Shown one piece after another: positions 37,049-45,393 of a DNA stretch of 64,000 nucleotides. The DNA comes from Variovorax sp. 54 (GTDB lineage: Bacteria; Pseudomonadota; Gammaproteobacteria; Burkholderiales; Burkholderiaceae_C). Each line of letters begins with the position of its first letter. Position 1 is the stretch's first letter. The DNA lies in the NCBI RefSeq assembly GCF_002754375.1, contig NZ_PEFF01000001.1, forward strand, positions 3,489,501 through 3,553,500, written 5' to 3'. The notes below the pieces were generated by a model. The model was not told the DNA's origin and did not search any database. It worked only from the letters and a program-made list of their open reading frames with translations. The translations under genes were made by a program, and so were the position numbers.

Positions 37049-38440
37049 ATGGCCAAGGACAAAACAACTTTCGTCTGCAGCGAATGCGGCGGCACCAGCC
37101 CCAAGTGGCTCGGCAAATGCCCGAGCTGCGGTGCATGGAACACACTCATCGAACAGGTCGCCGGTGCGGCCAACGGACCGGCCAACAACCGCTTCGGCAC
37201 GCAGTTCGCATCGCTCGCGGGCGCGTCCGAACTGGCCACGCTGTCTGAAATCGAAGCGACCGACATCGCACGCACGCCCACGGGCATCGACGAACTCGAC
37301 CGCGTGCTCGGCGGCGGCATCGTGTCGGGCGGCGTCACGCTGATCGGCGGCGACCCGGGCATCGGCAAGTCGACGCTGCTGCTGCAGGCGGTCGATGCGC
37401 TGCAGCGCGCAGGGCAGAACGCGCTCTACGTCACCGGCGAAGAAAGCGGCGCGCAAGTGGCGCTGCGCTCGCGGCGGCTCGGGCTCGACCACTCGCAGGT
37501 GCAGGTGCTGGCCGAGATCCAGTTGGAAAAGATCATCGCCACGCTCGACGCCACGCGCCCGGCCATCGCGGTGATCGACTCGATCCAGACCGTGTACTCC
37601 GACCAGCTCACCTCCGCGCCCGGCTCGGTGGCGCAGGTGCGCGAATGCGCGGCGCACCTCACGCGCTTTGCCAAGACCAGCGGCACGGCCGTGGTGCTGG
37701 TGGGCCACGTCACCAAAGAAGGTGCGCTGGCCGGCCCGCGCGTGCTCGAGCACATGGTCGACACGGTGCTGTACTTCGAAGGCGACACGCACTCGAGCTT
37801 TCGCCTCGTGCGCGCCATCAAGAACCGCTTCGGCGCGGTGAACGAGATCGGCGTGTTCGCCATGACCGAGCGCGGCCTGAAGGGCGTGACCAACCCGAGC
37901 GCGATCTTCCTGAGCCAGCATGCCGAGCCGGTGCCCGGCAGCGTGGTGCTGGTCACGCTCGAAGGCACGCGGCCGATGCTGGTGGAAATCCAGGCGCTGG
38001 TCGACAACGGCGGTCCGAGCCCGCGCCGCTTGTCGGTGGGCCTGGACCGCGACCGCCTCGCGATGCTGCTGGCCGTGCTGCACCGCCACGCGGGCGTGGC
38101 CTGCATGGACCAGGACGTGTTCGTCAACGCGGTGGGCGGCGTGCGCATCACCGAACCCGCGGCCGACCTGGCCGTGATGCTGGCCATCACCTCGAGCCTG
38201 CGCGGAAAGCCGCTGCCCAAGGGCTTCATCGCCTTCGGCGAAGTGGGCCTGGCCGGCGAGGTGCGTCCCGCGCCGCGCGGCCAGGAGCGCCTGCGCGAGG
38301 CGGCCAAGCTGGGCTTCAGCGTGGCCGTGGTGCCGAAGGCGAACGCGCCGCGCAAGGGCACCAAGGAAATCGAAGGCCTGACCATTCACCCGGTCGACCG
38401 CATCGAAGAAGCGATGGACGTGGTGCGGCGTCTGGACTGA
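37049..38440 (+). CDS. radA: DNA repair protein RadA
   Basis: 463 residues, standard for RadA/Sms. N-terminal C4 zinc finger (CSECGG...CPSCGAW), Walker A GGDPGIGKSTLL near residue 105, the RadA KNRFGAVNEIGVF motif, and a C-terminal Lon-protease-like domain. It is a RecA-like helicase for branch migration in recombinational repair. The ATG at 37049 is the only start that precedes the zinc finger. Commonly next to alr in this group; separated from it here. Confidence 0.97.
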   Translation: MAKDKTTFVCSECGGTSPKWLGKCPSCGAWNTLIEQVAGAANGPANNRFGTQFASLAGASELATLSEIEATDIARTPTGIDELDRVLGGGIVSGGVTLIGGDPGIGKSTLLLQAVDALQRAGQNALYVTGEESGAQVALRSRRLGLDHSQVQVLAEIQLEKIIATLDATRPAIAVIDSIQTVYSDQLTSAPGSVAQVRECAAHLTRFAKTSGTAVVLVGHVTKEGALAGPRVLEHMVDTVLYFEGDTHSSFRLVRAIKNRFGAVNEIGVFAMTERGLKGVTNPSAIFLSQHAEPVPGSVVLVTLEGTRPMLVEIQALVDNGGPSPRRLSVGLDRDRLAMLLAVLHRHAGVACMDQDVFVNAVGGVRITEPAADLAVMLAITSSLRGKPLPKGFIAFGEVGLAGEVRPAPRGQERLREAAKLGFSVAVVPKANAPRKGTKEIEGLTIHPVDRIEEAMDVVRRLD

Positions 38441-38487
38441 CGCGCGGCGCGGCAGGCGCATCATTCATTTTTCTGGAGGGTCCCGCC

Positions 38488-40005
38488 ATGCAACTCATCG
38501 TCTCCGCCGGCCTGATCGCCGTGGTCGTGCTGTGGGGGTTGATCTCTCCCGCGTCGCTCGACCGCGTGTTCAGCACCGCGCTCGCCGACATCACGCGCAA
38601 CTTCGGCTGGTTCTACCTGTGGGTGGTGCTCGGGCTGGTGGTGCTGGCCGTCTTCCTGGCCTTCAGCCGCTTCGGCGACCTGAAGCTGGGCGATGAAGAC
38701 GACGAGCCCGAGTTCTCCATCGGCGCCTGGTTCGCGATGCTGTTCGCGGCCGGCATGGGCATTGGCCTGGTGTTCTGGGGCGTGGCCGAGCCGATCTCGC
38801 ACTACGCGAACCCGCCGCCGGGCGTGATCCCCGGCACGCCCGATGCGGCCGGCGTGGCCATGCGCTACGCCTTCTTCCACTGGGGACTGCACCCCTGGGC
38901 GATCTACGGCATCGTCGGCCTGTCGATTGCCTTCTTCAGCTTCCGCCGCAAGGCGCTGCCGCTGGTCAGTTCGGCCACCGAGGCGCTGCCGTGGCGCTTC
39001 GTGCAGCGGCTGTCGCCGGCCTTCAATGTGCTGGCGGTGGTGGCCACGGCCTTCGGTGTCGCGGCCTCGCTGGGCATGGGTGCGACGCAGATCAACAGTG
39101 GGCTGCATGCGGCCTTCGGTGCCGAGATCGGCCGCTGGACGCAGGCGACGATCATCGTGGTGACGACGGTGCTGTTCATCACCTCGGCGGTCACGGGCGT
39201 CGAGCGCGGCGTGAAGTGGCTGTCGATGGGCAACCTGGTGCTGGCGGCGCTGCTGGCGCTCACGGTGCTGATCGTGGGGCCGACCATTGCCATCGTCGAG
39301 ACCTTCACCAACACGCTGGGCTCGTACCTGGCCGAGTTCGTGCGCATGAGCCTGCGCATGAACCCGTTCCGCAACAGCTCGTGGGTGGCCGACTGGACAC
39401 TCTTCTACTGGGCCTGGTGGCTGGCGTGGTCGCCGTTCGTGGGCCTGTTCATTGCGCGCGTCTCGCGCGGCCGCACGATCCGCCAGTTCATCCTGGGCAC
39501 GGTGATCGCGCCCACGCTGGTGGGCTTCGCCTGGTTCTCGGTGTTCGGCGGCGCGGCGCTCAACTTCGAGATCTTCCAGGGTGTGCCGCTGGTCGAGTCG
39601 GTGAAGGCCGACGTGTCGACCACCATGTTCGTGATGTTCAAGGCCATGCCCATGGGCGGGCTGCTGTCGATCGTGGCCACGCTGCTGGTGTTCGTGTTCT
39701 TCGTGACCTCGGGCGATTCCGCGACGCTGGTGCTGGGCATCATGAGCACCAAGGGCAACCCCAACCCGCCGGCCCGCGTGAAGATCACCTGGGGCGTGCT
39801 GGTGGCGGCCATTGCGCTGAGCCTGCTGTTCGCGGGCGGCATCAAGGCCATACAGACGGCGACCATCGTGTTCGCCTTGCCGTTTGCGTTCGTGATCCTG
39901 CTGATGGCGCTGTCGGTCACGCTGGCCATCCGCGACGACTGGAACGCCGAGCAGAAGCGTGAGCGCGAGCTGCGACGCAAGATGCGCCAACTCGTGAACT
40001 GGTGA
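38488..40005 (+). CDS. BCCT-family transporter
   Basis: A 505-residue inner-membrane transporter with 12 predicted helices. The family signature GMGIGLVFWGVAEPISHYA is intact and a Trp-rich helix follows (DWTLFYWAWWLAWSPFVG). BCCT proteins import glycine betaine, choline or carnitine with sodium or protons, often under osmotic stress; this is the short form without a long C-terminal osmosensing tail. The ATG at 38488 follows GGAGGG. Substrate not assigned. Confidence 0.93.
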   Translation: MQLIVSAGLIAVVVLWGLISPASLDRVFSTALADITRNFGWFYLWVVLGLVVLAVFLAFSRFGDLKLGDEDDEPEFSIGAWFAMLFAAGMGIGLVFWGVAEPISHYANPPPGVIPGTPDAAGVAMRYAFFHWGLHPWAIYGIVGLSIAFFSFRRKALPLVSSATEALPWRFVQRLSPAFNVLAVVATAFGVAASLGMGATQINSGLHAAFGAEIGRWTQATIIVVTTVLFITSAVTGVERGVKWLSMGNLVLAALLALTVLIVGPTIAIVETFTNTLGSYLAEFVRMSLRMNPFRNSSWVADWTLFYWAWWLAWSPFVGLFIARVSRGRTIRQFILGTVIAPTLVGFAWFSVFGGAALNFEIFQGVPLVESVKADVSTTMFVMFKAMPMGGLLSIVATLLVFVFFVTSGDSATLVLGIMSTKGNPNPPARVKITWGVLVAAIALSLLFAGGIKAIQTATIVFALPFAFVILLMALSVTLAIRDDWNAEQKRERELRRKMRQLVNW

Positions 40006-40020
40006 ACGGGCAGGCCGAAG

Positions 40021-40057
40021 AAAAAAATGCCCGGCGCGTGGTGGACGCGCCGGGCAT
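40021..40057 (-). terminator. Terminator for the minus-strand lipoprotein gene
   Basis: A 12-bp perfect stem (40027-40038 with 40046-40057) with a 7-base loop. Read on the minus strand it is followed by a run of seven T, the form of an intrinsic terminator for the gene ending at 40114. It may also slow transcription arriving from the BCCT gene. Confidence 0.85.
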
Positions 40058-40071
40058 ACCCTCCCCAACTT

Positions 40072-40098
40072 CCCTGGCCTCCCTGGCCTCCCTGGCCT
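40072..40098. repeat. Three tandem copies of a 9-bp unit
   Basis: CCCTGGCCT occurs three times without gaps at 40072-40080, 40081-40089 and 40090-40098, between a terminator and the end of the lipoprotein gene. Such short repeats can vary in copy number by slippage; no function is evident. Confidence 0.8.
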
Positions 40099-40113
40099 TC
40101 TCTGATTCTTTGC

Positions 40114-40569
40114 TTAGCTTCCGATGTGCATCGTGAACGCCGGCCCGTTGTTGAGCACGCACTGGCCGCTGCCCAAGGTGGCGGAGTTCATCGTGTACTG
40201 GCAACTCAGGTTGCCGCCGCGACTGCCGGTGGCGTTGGCCACACCGGTGGTGCGCGAGCCGGCCACGCGGGTCGCCTCTCCCTGAAACTGTTCGGCGCCG
40301 ATCTGCGCATTGAAGTGGCCGCGGCCGTTCATGTCGTTGGTCACCGTGCCCCCGACGGCGCCGTAGCGCGCGGCTTCGGCGTTCGACGGATAGAGCCGCG
40401 CGCTGAAGGTCTGTGACACAGGCCCCGGTGCGACGGCATAGCTTTGCTGCGACGGCGCGATGGGAGCGGGTTGCCCGAGCGGCACCACGTAGCAGCCGCT
40501 GAGTGCGGTGCCCGCGAGTGCGGCGGCAAGGGTGAGTCGAACGATGCTGACGGAGCGCTGGATGTTCAT
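40114..40569 (-). CDS. Putative outer-membrane lipoprotein of unknown function
   Basis: A 151-residue protein with a lipoprotein signal peptide: hydrophobic RLTLAAALAGTALSGC, lipobox LSGC at about residue 26. The mature region is polar and Gly/Asn-rich and beta-like (YGAVGGTVTNDMNGRGHFN, GGNLSCQYTMNSATLG), ending FTMHIGS. The first residue after the Cys is Tyr, not Asp, so outer-membrane sorting is expected. Start ATG 40569 chosen because it places the signal peptide at the N-terminus. Function unknown. Confidence 0.75.
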   Translation of the reverse strand: MNIQRSVSIVRLTLAAALAGTALSGCYVVPLGQPAPIAPSQQSYAVAPGPVSQTFSARLYPSNAEAARYGAVGGTVTNDMNGRGHFNAQIGAEQFQGEATRVAGSRTTGVANATGSRGGNLSCQYTMNSATLGSGQCVLNNGPAFTMHIGS

Positions 40570-40741
40570 GCGTTTCTCGGTGGCCCGGGCAGATGCCCGT
40601 GCGGCGAAATGTGCCCGCACCCACCGCCGCCCCCTGCGCATTTCGCCGCGAGTACCGCTTTCTGCGCCCGGCGGTAGCCACGGTCGCTACTGCGACGCGG
40701 TCGGGGCTGCACAATCGCGGCCCGTTTCCCGCTGCCGCCGA

Positions 40742-40909
40742 ATGAAATCCACCGTTCCCCCCATTGCCGCCGTCATGGTTCACGTCACCGATGTGAACGC
40801 CGCACTGCGCTGGTACGCCGACGAGCACATGGCGCAGGTGCGCGACCCCTGGGGCCACTGCATCGGCTTGCGGGGGCCTTCCACCGGGCGGCGACAATGC
40901 GCCCCATGA
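40742..40909 (+). pseudogene. Remnant of a VOC/glyoxalase-family gene with internal deletion
   Basis: A 55-codon frame whose first half (AAVMVHVTDVNAALRWYAD) is the typical N-terminus of a VOC-family protein and whose second half (MAQVRDPWGHCIGL) is the typical C-terminal strand. The ~70-80 residues normally between them are missing, so a precise in-frame internal deletion appears to have removed the core. The stop overlaps the start of the next gene. It is unlikely to fold as a VOC domain. Confidence 0.6.
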
Positions 40910-41325
40910 ATTTTCAGAAATTGCTGGTGCCCGTGGGGGCCGTCGTGCTCCTCGGCCTGTCGTGGCACCAATACGGTTGGGGCGGCGTGGCGCTCGCCGG
41001 CGGCGCCATCGTGATGTTCCTGCTGATGCACTTCAACCGCACGATGCAGGTGCTCAAGCGGGCCGCCGACCGGCCGATGGGCACGGTGGCGAGCTCGGTG
41101 ATGCTCAATGCCAAGCTCAAGCCCGGCGTGACGCTGATGCACGTCATTGCGATGACGCGTGCGCTCGGCGAGCTGCGCTCGCCCGAGAACGAGCAGCCCG
41201 AGCTGTACCGCTGGACCGACGCCGGCGGCTCCTACGTCGACACCGTGTTCAACGGCGGCAAGCTGCAGAGCTGGACGCTCACGCGGCCCGAGACGCCGGC
41301 CGACGAAGAAACGCCCGCGGCCTGA
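40906..41325 (+). CDS. Small membrane protein of unknown function
   Basis: A 139-residue protein with two hydrophobic helices at residues ~5-20 and ~26-43 (WGGVALAGGAIVMFLLMHF), followed by a soluble C-terminal domain: RPMGTVASSVMLNAKLKPGVTL... ending in DAGGSYVDTVFNGGKLQSWTL. Conserved-looking but not assigned. An alternative ATG at 40897 adds three residues. The start overlaps the VOC remnant's stop. Faces rdgC convergently with a 31-base gap. Confidence 0.75.
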   Translation: MNFQKLLVPVGAVVLLGLSWHQYGWGGVALAGGAIVMFLLMHFNRTMQVLKRAADRPMGTVASSVMLNAKLKPGVTLMHVIAMTRALGELRSPENEQPELYRWTDAGGSYVDTVFNGGKLQSWTLTRPETPADEETPAA

Positions 41326-41356
41326 AGGCGGCGCGGGCGCTTCGCCTCAGCCTTGC

Positions 41357-42355
41357 TTAGAACGGCGCGTCTTCTTCTTCGGGGGTGTCGGCCTGCGCCG
41401 CAGGCGCGGTGGCAGTAGCCGCAGCCTTGGGCGCTTCGTCCGGCGGTGCCGCCGAGAACGCCGCCTCGCCGCCCAGCGCGTCGAGCAGCGCCGGCACCAG
41501 CTGGCCGAGTTCGCCGGTGGCAATGGCCACGTCGGCGTCGAAGTTGTCTTCCTTCTTGCCGCCCGCCGCACCGTCGCCCGTGCCTTCGAGGAAGGTGATC
41601 TTGCGGATCAGCAGGCCGTGCGTCAGCTCGAAGGACACGCGGTCGTCCCAGGTGAGCGCCAGGCGCGTCGGGCGCTTGCCGTCGGTGATGTGCTGCTTGA
41701 CCTCGTCGATGTCCAGCGCGTGCTTGGCGTAGCGCACCACGGCCTTCGAGTCGTCGGAGGCCTTGAGCTCGCACTCGCGGTCGATGCTGAAGCCGGCCGG
41801 CGGCTCCTGCGTCAGCAGCCAGTTGGCCATGGCGGCGGCCGGCTCGATCTGCGTGTTGATCAGCGCCACGGCAAAGCCGTCGAGCGACTTCACGAGGCTG
41901 GTGACCACTTCGTCGGCGCGCGCCGCGTTGCCGCTGTTGATCACGAGGCGGTTCTCGGCCTTGTCGATCCACACCGTCACGCGCGCGCTGCGCGTGAAGG
42001 CCATGGGCAGCAGCTCGAGGGTGATGTCTTCCTTGAGCTCCTTCTTTTCCTTCTTGCCGGGCTTGCGGCCGGTGGTCGTCTCGATGTGGGCGCAGCGCTC
42101 GTCGAGCTTGCGGCGCACCACGGAGCCGGGGACCTGCTTGCTTTCGATCATGTACTCGACCAGCCACTGGCCGTCGATGGATTCGACCAGCGGGCCGTTG
42201 GCTTCGCCGCGGGGCTCGACCCAGCCGGCGGACTTTTCCTGCGAGGGGCCGCAAGGCACGAAGCGTTGCTTGCCGAGCCCTTCTTCTGCCTCGGTCAGTG
42301 ATTGGGACCAGGCAGGTTCGATGCGATAGACGATGACGTTCTTGAATACGGACAC
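41357..42355 (-). CDS. rdgC: Recombination-associated protein RdgC
   Basis: A 332-residue RdgC protein, a ring-shaped DNA-binding protein that modulates RecA. The conserved opening FKNVIVYRIEPAW follows a GTG start at 42355; no ATG is available at the expected place. The core (TWDDRVSFELTHGLLIRKITFLEG) is intact. The C-terminal ~30 residues are an Ala/Pro-rich acidic tail (PKAAATATAPAAQADTP) beyond the usual ~300 residues. Divergent from ilvE. Confidence 0.93.
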   Translation of the reverse strand: MSVFKNVIVYRIEPAWSQSLTEAEEGLGKQRFVPCGPSQEKSAGWVEPRGEANGPLVESIDGQWLVEYMIESKQVPGSVVRRKLDERCAHIETTTGRKPGKKEKKELKEDITLELLPMAFTRSARVTVWIDKAENRLVINSGNAARADEVVTSLVKSLDGFAVALINTQIEPAAAMANWLLTQEPPAGFSIDRECELKASDDSKAVVRYAKHALDIDEVKQHITDGKRPTRLALTWDDRVSFELTHGLLIRKITFLEGTGDGAAGGKKEDNFDADVAIATGELGQLVPALLDALGGEAAFSAAPPDEAPKAAATATAPAAQADTPEEEDAPF

Positions 42356-42488
42356 GGGAACCCTTTTTCCACTGGTTGGCACAACCGGCCATTGTCGGGC
42401 ACCCGGTTCTGGGGGCGGCCTTAAAATCGAAAGCTTTTGCGACTTCCCCCCCGGTCGCACCCCACACCGCTCCCAAAGGAATCAGGAA

Positions 42489-43442
42489 ATGAGCTCGATC
42501 CCCCCCTCGCTGGACGACCGTGACGGCAAGATCTGGATGGACGGCGAACTCGTGGACTGGCGCGACGCCAAGATCCACGTGCTGAGCCACACGCTGCACT
42601 ACGGGTGCGGCGCCTTCGAGGGCGTGCGCGCCTACAAGACGGCCGACGGCGGCACGTCCATCTTCCGCCTGGCCGAGCACACCGAGCGCCTGTTCAACAG
42701 CGCCAAGATCCTGCGCATGAAGATCCCCTTCACGCACGAACAGCTGAACGAAGCCCAGAAACAGGTGGTTCGCGAGAACAAGCTCGAGAGCTGCTACCTG
42801 CGCCCGCTGATCTGGATCGGCTCCGAAAAGCTCGGCGTGAGCCCCAAGGGCAACAAGATCCACGCCATGGTCGCCGCATGGTCCTGGGGCGCCTACCTCG
42901 GTGAAGAAGGCATGCGCCGCGGCATCCGCGTGAAGACCTCGAGCTACACGCGCCACCACGTGAACATCACGATGACGCAGGCCAAGTCGGTCAGCAACTA
43001 CACCAACTCGATCCTGGCCAACATGGAAGCGCTGGACGACGGCTACGACGAGGCGCTGCTGCTCGACGCGAGCGGCTTCGTGTCGGAAGGCGCGGGCGAG
43101 AACGTGTTCGTGGTCAAGAACGGCGTGGTCTACACGCCCGACCTGTCGGCCGGCGCCCTGAACGGCATCACGCGCAACACCATCCTGCACATCTGCAAGG
43201 ACCTCGGCATCGAGCTGGTGCAAAAGCGCATCACGCGCGACGAGGTCTACATTTCCGACGAAGCCTTCTTCACCGGCACCGCCGCTGAAGTGACACCGAT
43301 TCGCGAACTCGACCGCATCGAGATCGGCAACCGCGGCGACGGCGGCTCGCGCGGCCCGGTCACCGAGAAGATCCAATCGGCCTTCTTCGACATCGTGAAC
43401 GGCAAGAATCCCAAGTACGCCCACTGGCTCACGAAGGTCTGA
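42489..43442 (+). CDS. ilvE: Branched-chain amino acid aminotransferase
   Basis: A 317-residue fold-type IV PLP aminotransferase. The PLP lysine lies in MTQAKSVSNYTNSILA, and the family motif ASGFVSEGAGENVFVVKNG is present. Catalyses the last step of valine, leucine and isoleucine synthesis. Start ATG 42489 preceded by AGGAA. Followed after 8 bases by the zinc-finger gene, an arrangement common in beta-proteobacteria near lipopolysaccharide genes. Confidence 0.96.
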   Translation: MSSIPPSLDDRDGKIWMDGELVDWRDAKIHVLSHTLHYGCGAFEGVRAYKTADGGTSIFRLAEHTERLFNSAKILRMKIPFTHEQLNEAQKQVVRENKLESCYLRPLIWIGSEKLGVSPKGNKIHAMVAAWSWGAYLGEEGMRRGIRVKTSSYTRHHVNITMTQAKSVSNYTNSILANMEALDDGYDEALLLDASGFVSEGAGENVFVVKNGVVYTPDLSAGALNGITRNTILHICKDLGIELVQKRITRDEVYISDEAFFTGTAAEVTPIRELDRIEIGNRGDGGSRGPVTEKIQSAFFDIVNGKNPKYAHWLTKV

Positions 43443-43450
43443 GAGAAAAC

Positions 43451-43660
43451 ATGTCCACCAATGCAGTCGTCGAACTCCTCGCGAAGGAGCTCAACCACCA
43501 GGGCGGCGTGTTCTGCCCCAGCCCCAAGGCCGACATGAAGCTCTGGAACGGCCACCCGAAGGTCTACCTCGACGTGGCGCGCACCGGCGAAGCCAAGTGC
43601 CCGTACTGCGGCACGGTGTACCGCCTGAAGGCGGGCGAGACCGTGTCGAGCCGCCACTGA
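43451..43660 (+). CDS. Zinc-finger domain protein (CHCC type)
   Basis: A 69-residue protein with Cys22, His35, Cys50 and Cys53 arranged as in the zf-CHCC family (also found in a mitochondrial complex I accessory subunit). Probably binds zinc; bacterial role unknown. Eight bases after ilvE and seven before the next gene, so cotranscribed. Confidence 0.9.
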   Translation: MSTNAVVELLAKELNHQGGVFCPSPKADMKLWNGHPKVYLDVARTGEAKCPYCGTVYRLKAGETVSSRH

Positions 43661-43667
43661 GGTTGAG

Positions 43668-44090
43668 GTGTCGATCCGCGGCCTGTTGGTGCGATTCGGC
43701 CTCGCCTACCTGGTGTTGCTGCTCGGCATCGCCATCGCGCTGAGTCTGCTGGGCGTCAAGACCAACGCCGGCACCAACACGGCGGCGCTGCTGGGCGCTG
43801 TCATGTGGGCGTGCATGGCGTTCGGCAAGCGCAACGGCCGCTACTTCACCCGCGAAGAAAAGCCGCGTGCCGTGCTCGGCATGCTGGCGGTCGACCTGGT
43901 GCTTCAGGCCGTGTTCGGGCTGGGCGTGGGCCTGCTGGCCGGGGCCCTGGCCCCGCAGATGGGGCCGTTGCTGTTCTCGCTGCTCTTCATCGGCGTGCTG
44001 CACGCCGTGACGATCTATTTCTTTGTCGGGCTCAGCGGCAAGCAGTTTGCTGCCGCGCAGAAGCAGAAGGCCGACCGCGGTCAGGTCTGA
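43668..44090 (+). CDS. ABZJ_00895-family membrane protein
   Basis: A 140-residue membrane protein with four predicted helices (LVRFGLAYLVLLLGIAIAL, AALLGAVMWACMAFG, VLGMLAVDLVLQAVFGLG, LLFSLLFIGVLHAVTIYFF) and a charged loop GKRNGRYFTREEKPR. The pattern fits a small uncharacterised family (ABZJ_00895). Starts with GTG at 43668 just after the zinc-finger gene. Its last 10 bases overlap the end of the convergent O-antigen ligase gene. Confidence 0.8.
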   Translation: MSIRGLLVRFGLAYLVLLLGIAIALSLLGVKTNAGTNTAALLGAVMWACMAFGKRNGRYFTREEKPRAVLGMLAVDLVLQAVFGLGVGLLAGALAPQMGPLLFSLLFIGVLHAVTIYFFVGLSGKQFAAAQKQKADRGQV

Positions 44091-45328
44091 AGACGGGCCG
44101 GCCGCACCGGCCGCACCGGCCACAAGCCGCGCCACGGATCGGGGTCCTGCGCTTCCTGCGCCAGCCGCAGGTAGACCATCGCGATCCACAGCACCGCCAG
44201 ACCGATCTGCGCATCGCGCATCGCCGAGTTCACGCTCGACGCGATGAGCGCGATCAGCGTCGCGGCCAGTGCGTAGCGGCCCGCGATGTCGGGCCGGCGC
44301 CAGGCCTGCCAGACGGCGACGAGCATGATCGCCAGCAGGCTCAGGATGCCCGGGATGCCGCCTTGCGCGCCCACCCAGAGGAAGTCGTTGTGCGGCATGT
44401 TGGAGTCGGCGAACAGCGCCGGGCCGCGCTTGTGCCACTGCTCGGTCCAGCCGCCGATGCCCCAGCCCGCGACGGGCTGGTCGGCAATCATGGCGCCGGT
44501 GTCGCGGTACATGTAGTAGCGAATGATCCAGCTGCCGTGGAACACGGCGCCGGTCTGCGCCTTCTCGAGTTCCTCGATGCCGGTCTCGACCTTCTGCTGC
44601 AGCTGCGGCAGCTGGTACAGGCCCGCACCGATCACCACTGCACCCAGGATCAGCGCGGCCGACAGGGCCTTCAGGTGGTTCTTCCACTGATGCAGGCAGA
44701 CCACCGGAATCACCAGCAGCAGCGCGAGCACCGAGGTGCGCGACGTGAGCGGCAGCGCGACGACGGCGCCCAGCCCGAGCACGAGCGCAAAGGCCGCCAG
44801 CGCGCGCAGGGGCCGGTGCCCCGTGATCTGCGACAACCCGTAGACCGCGGCGCTGGCTGCGACGATGCTGAACAGCAGCGCGTTGCTGATCGACTTGTTG
44901 CCCACCTCCATCACCACGCCGCGCAACGCGCCCGGCACCGGAAAGCCCAGGCTGTAGTGCAGCACGATGAGCACGATGTTGAGCGCCGCGATCAGCAGGA
45001 AGCCGCGCAATGCCCACAGCGCCTCTTCGCGCGTGAGCGCCATCGCCATCAGGAAGGTGAGGGCGATGCGCAGTCCGTGGAACAGGTTGGAAGGGGTCTC
45101 GGGGTAGTGCGGCCGCACGGCGAGCACGATGAAGGTCCAGGCCACGTAGGCGACCACCGGCCACCACAACGGGTTGGCGCGCAGTCGCGCGTAGCGCTCG
45201 CGCAAGCCGCCGCCCACCAGCAGGGTGAGCAGCAGCAGGATGGCCGACAGGTAGGTGACGCCGACCGGCATGAACACCACCAGCCCCCAGAACATGGCCG
45301 CGGGCCGAACGATGTGCGATCTCTGCAT
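44081..45328 (-). CDS. O-antigen ligase-family protein
   Basis: A 415-residue inner-membrane protein with about 11-12 helices and a large periplasmic loop between residues ~235 and ~330 (QKVETGIEELEKAQTG ... GWGIGGWTEQWH) typical of the Wzy_C family. Members attach O-antigen to lipid A-core (WaaL) or polymerise glycans. The MPHNDFLWVGAQGGIPG motif is conserved. Lying beside ilvE suggests LPS ligase, but no glycosyltransferases are in the window. The C-terminal RPVRPVRPAR tail comes from a small GC repeat at 44100-44122. Confidence 0.85.
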   Translation of the reverse strand: MQRSHIVRPAAMFWGLVVFMPVGVTYLSAILLLLTLLVGGGLRERYARLRANPLWWPVVAYVAWTFIVLAVRPHYPETPSNLFHGLRIALTFLMAMALTREEALWALRGFLLIAALNIVLIVLHYSLGFPVPGALRGVVMEVGNKSISNALLFSIVAASAAVYGLSQITGHRPLRALAAFALVLGLGAVVALPLTSRTSVLALLLVIPVVCLHQWKNHLKALSAALILGAVVIGAGLYQLPQLQQKVETGIEELEKAQTGAVFHGSWIIRYYMYRDTGAMIADQPVAGWGIGGWTEQWHKRGPALFADSNMPHNDFLWVGAQGGIPGILSLLAIMLVAVWQAWRRPDIAGRYALAATLIALIASSVNSAMRDAQIGLAVLWIAMVYLRLAQEAQDPDPWRGLWPVRPVRPARLQT

Positions 45329-45393
45329 AGGGGCGGGATTTTAGGTGCGGCCTCTCAGCCCAACCTGACTTGCCCCTGCGCACCCGAAGGCGC

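Noticed and set aside
40072-40098. Tandem 9-bp repeats as a CRISPR-like array
   Set aside because: Units are contiguous with no spacers and only three copies.
42356-43424. Extension of the rdgC region to a 730-codon minus-strand frame
   Set aside because: Antisense of ilvE; the conserved RdgC N-terminus begins at the GTG at 42355.
44100-44122. Repeated GGCCGCACC at the end of the O-antigen ligase gene as a regulatory repeat
   Set aside because: It lies in coding sequence and simply encodes the RPVRPVRPAR tail.
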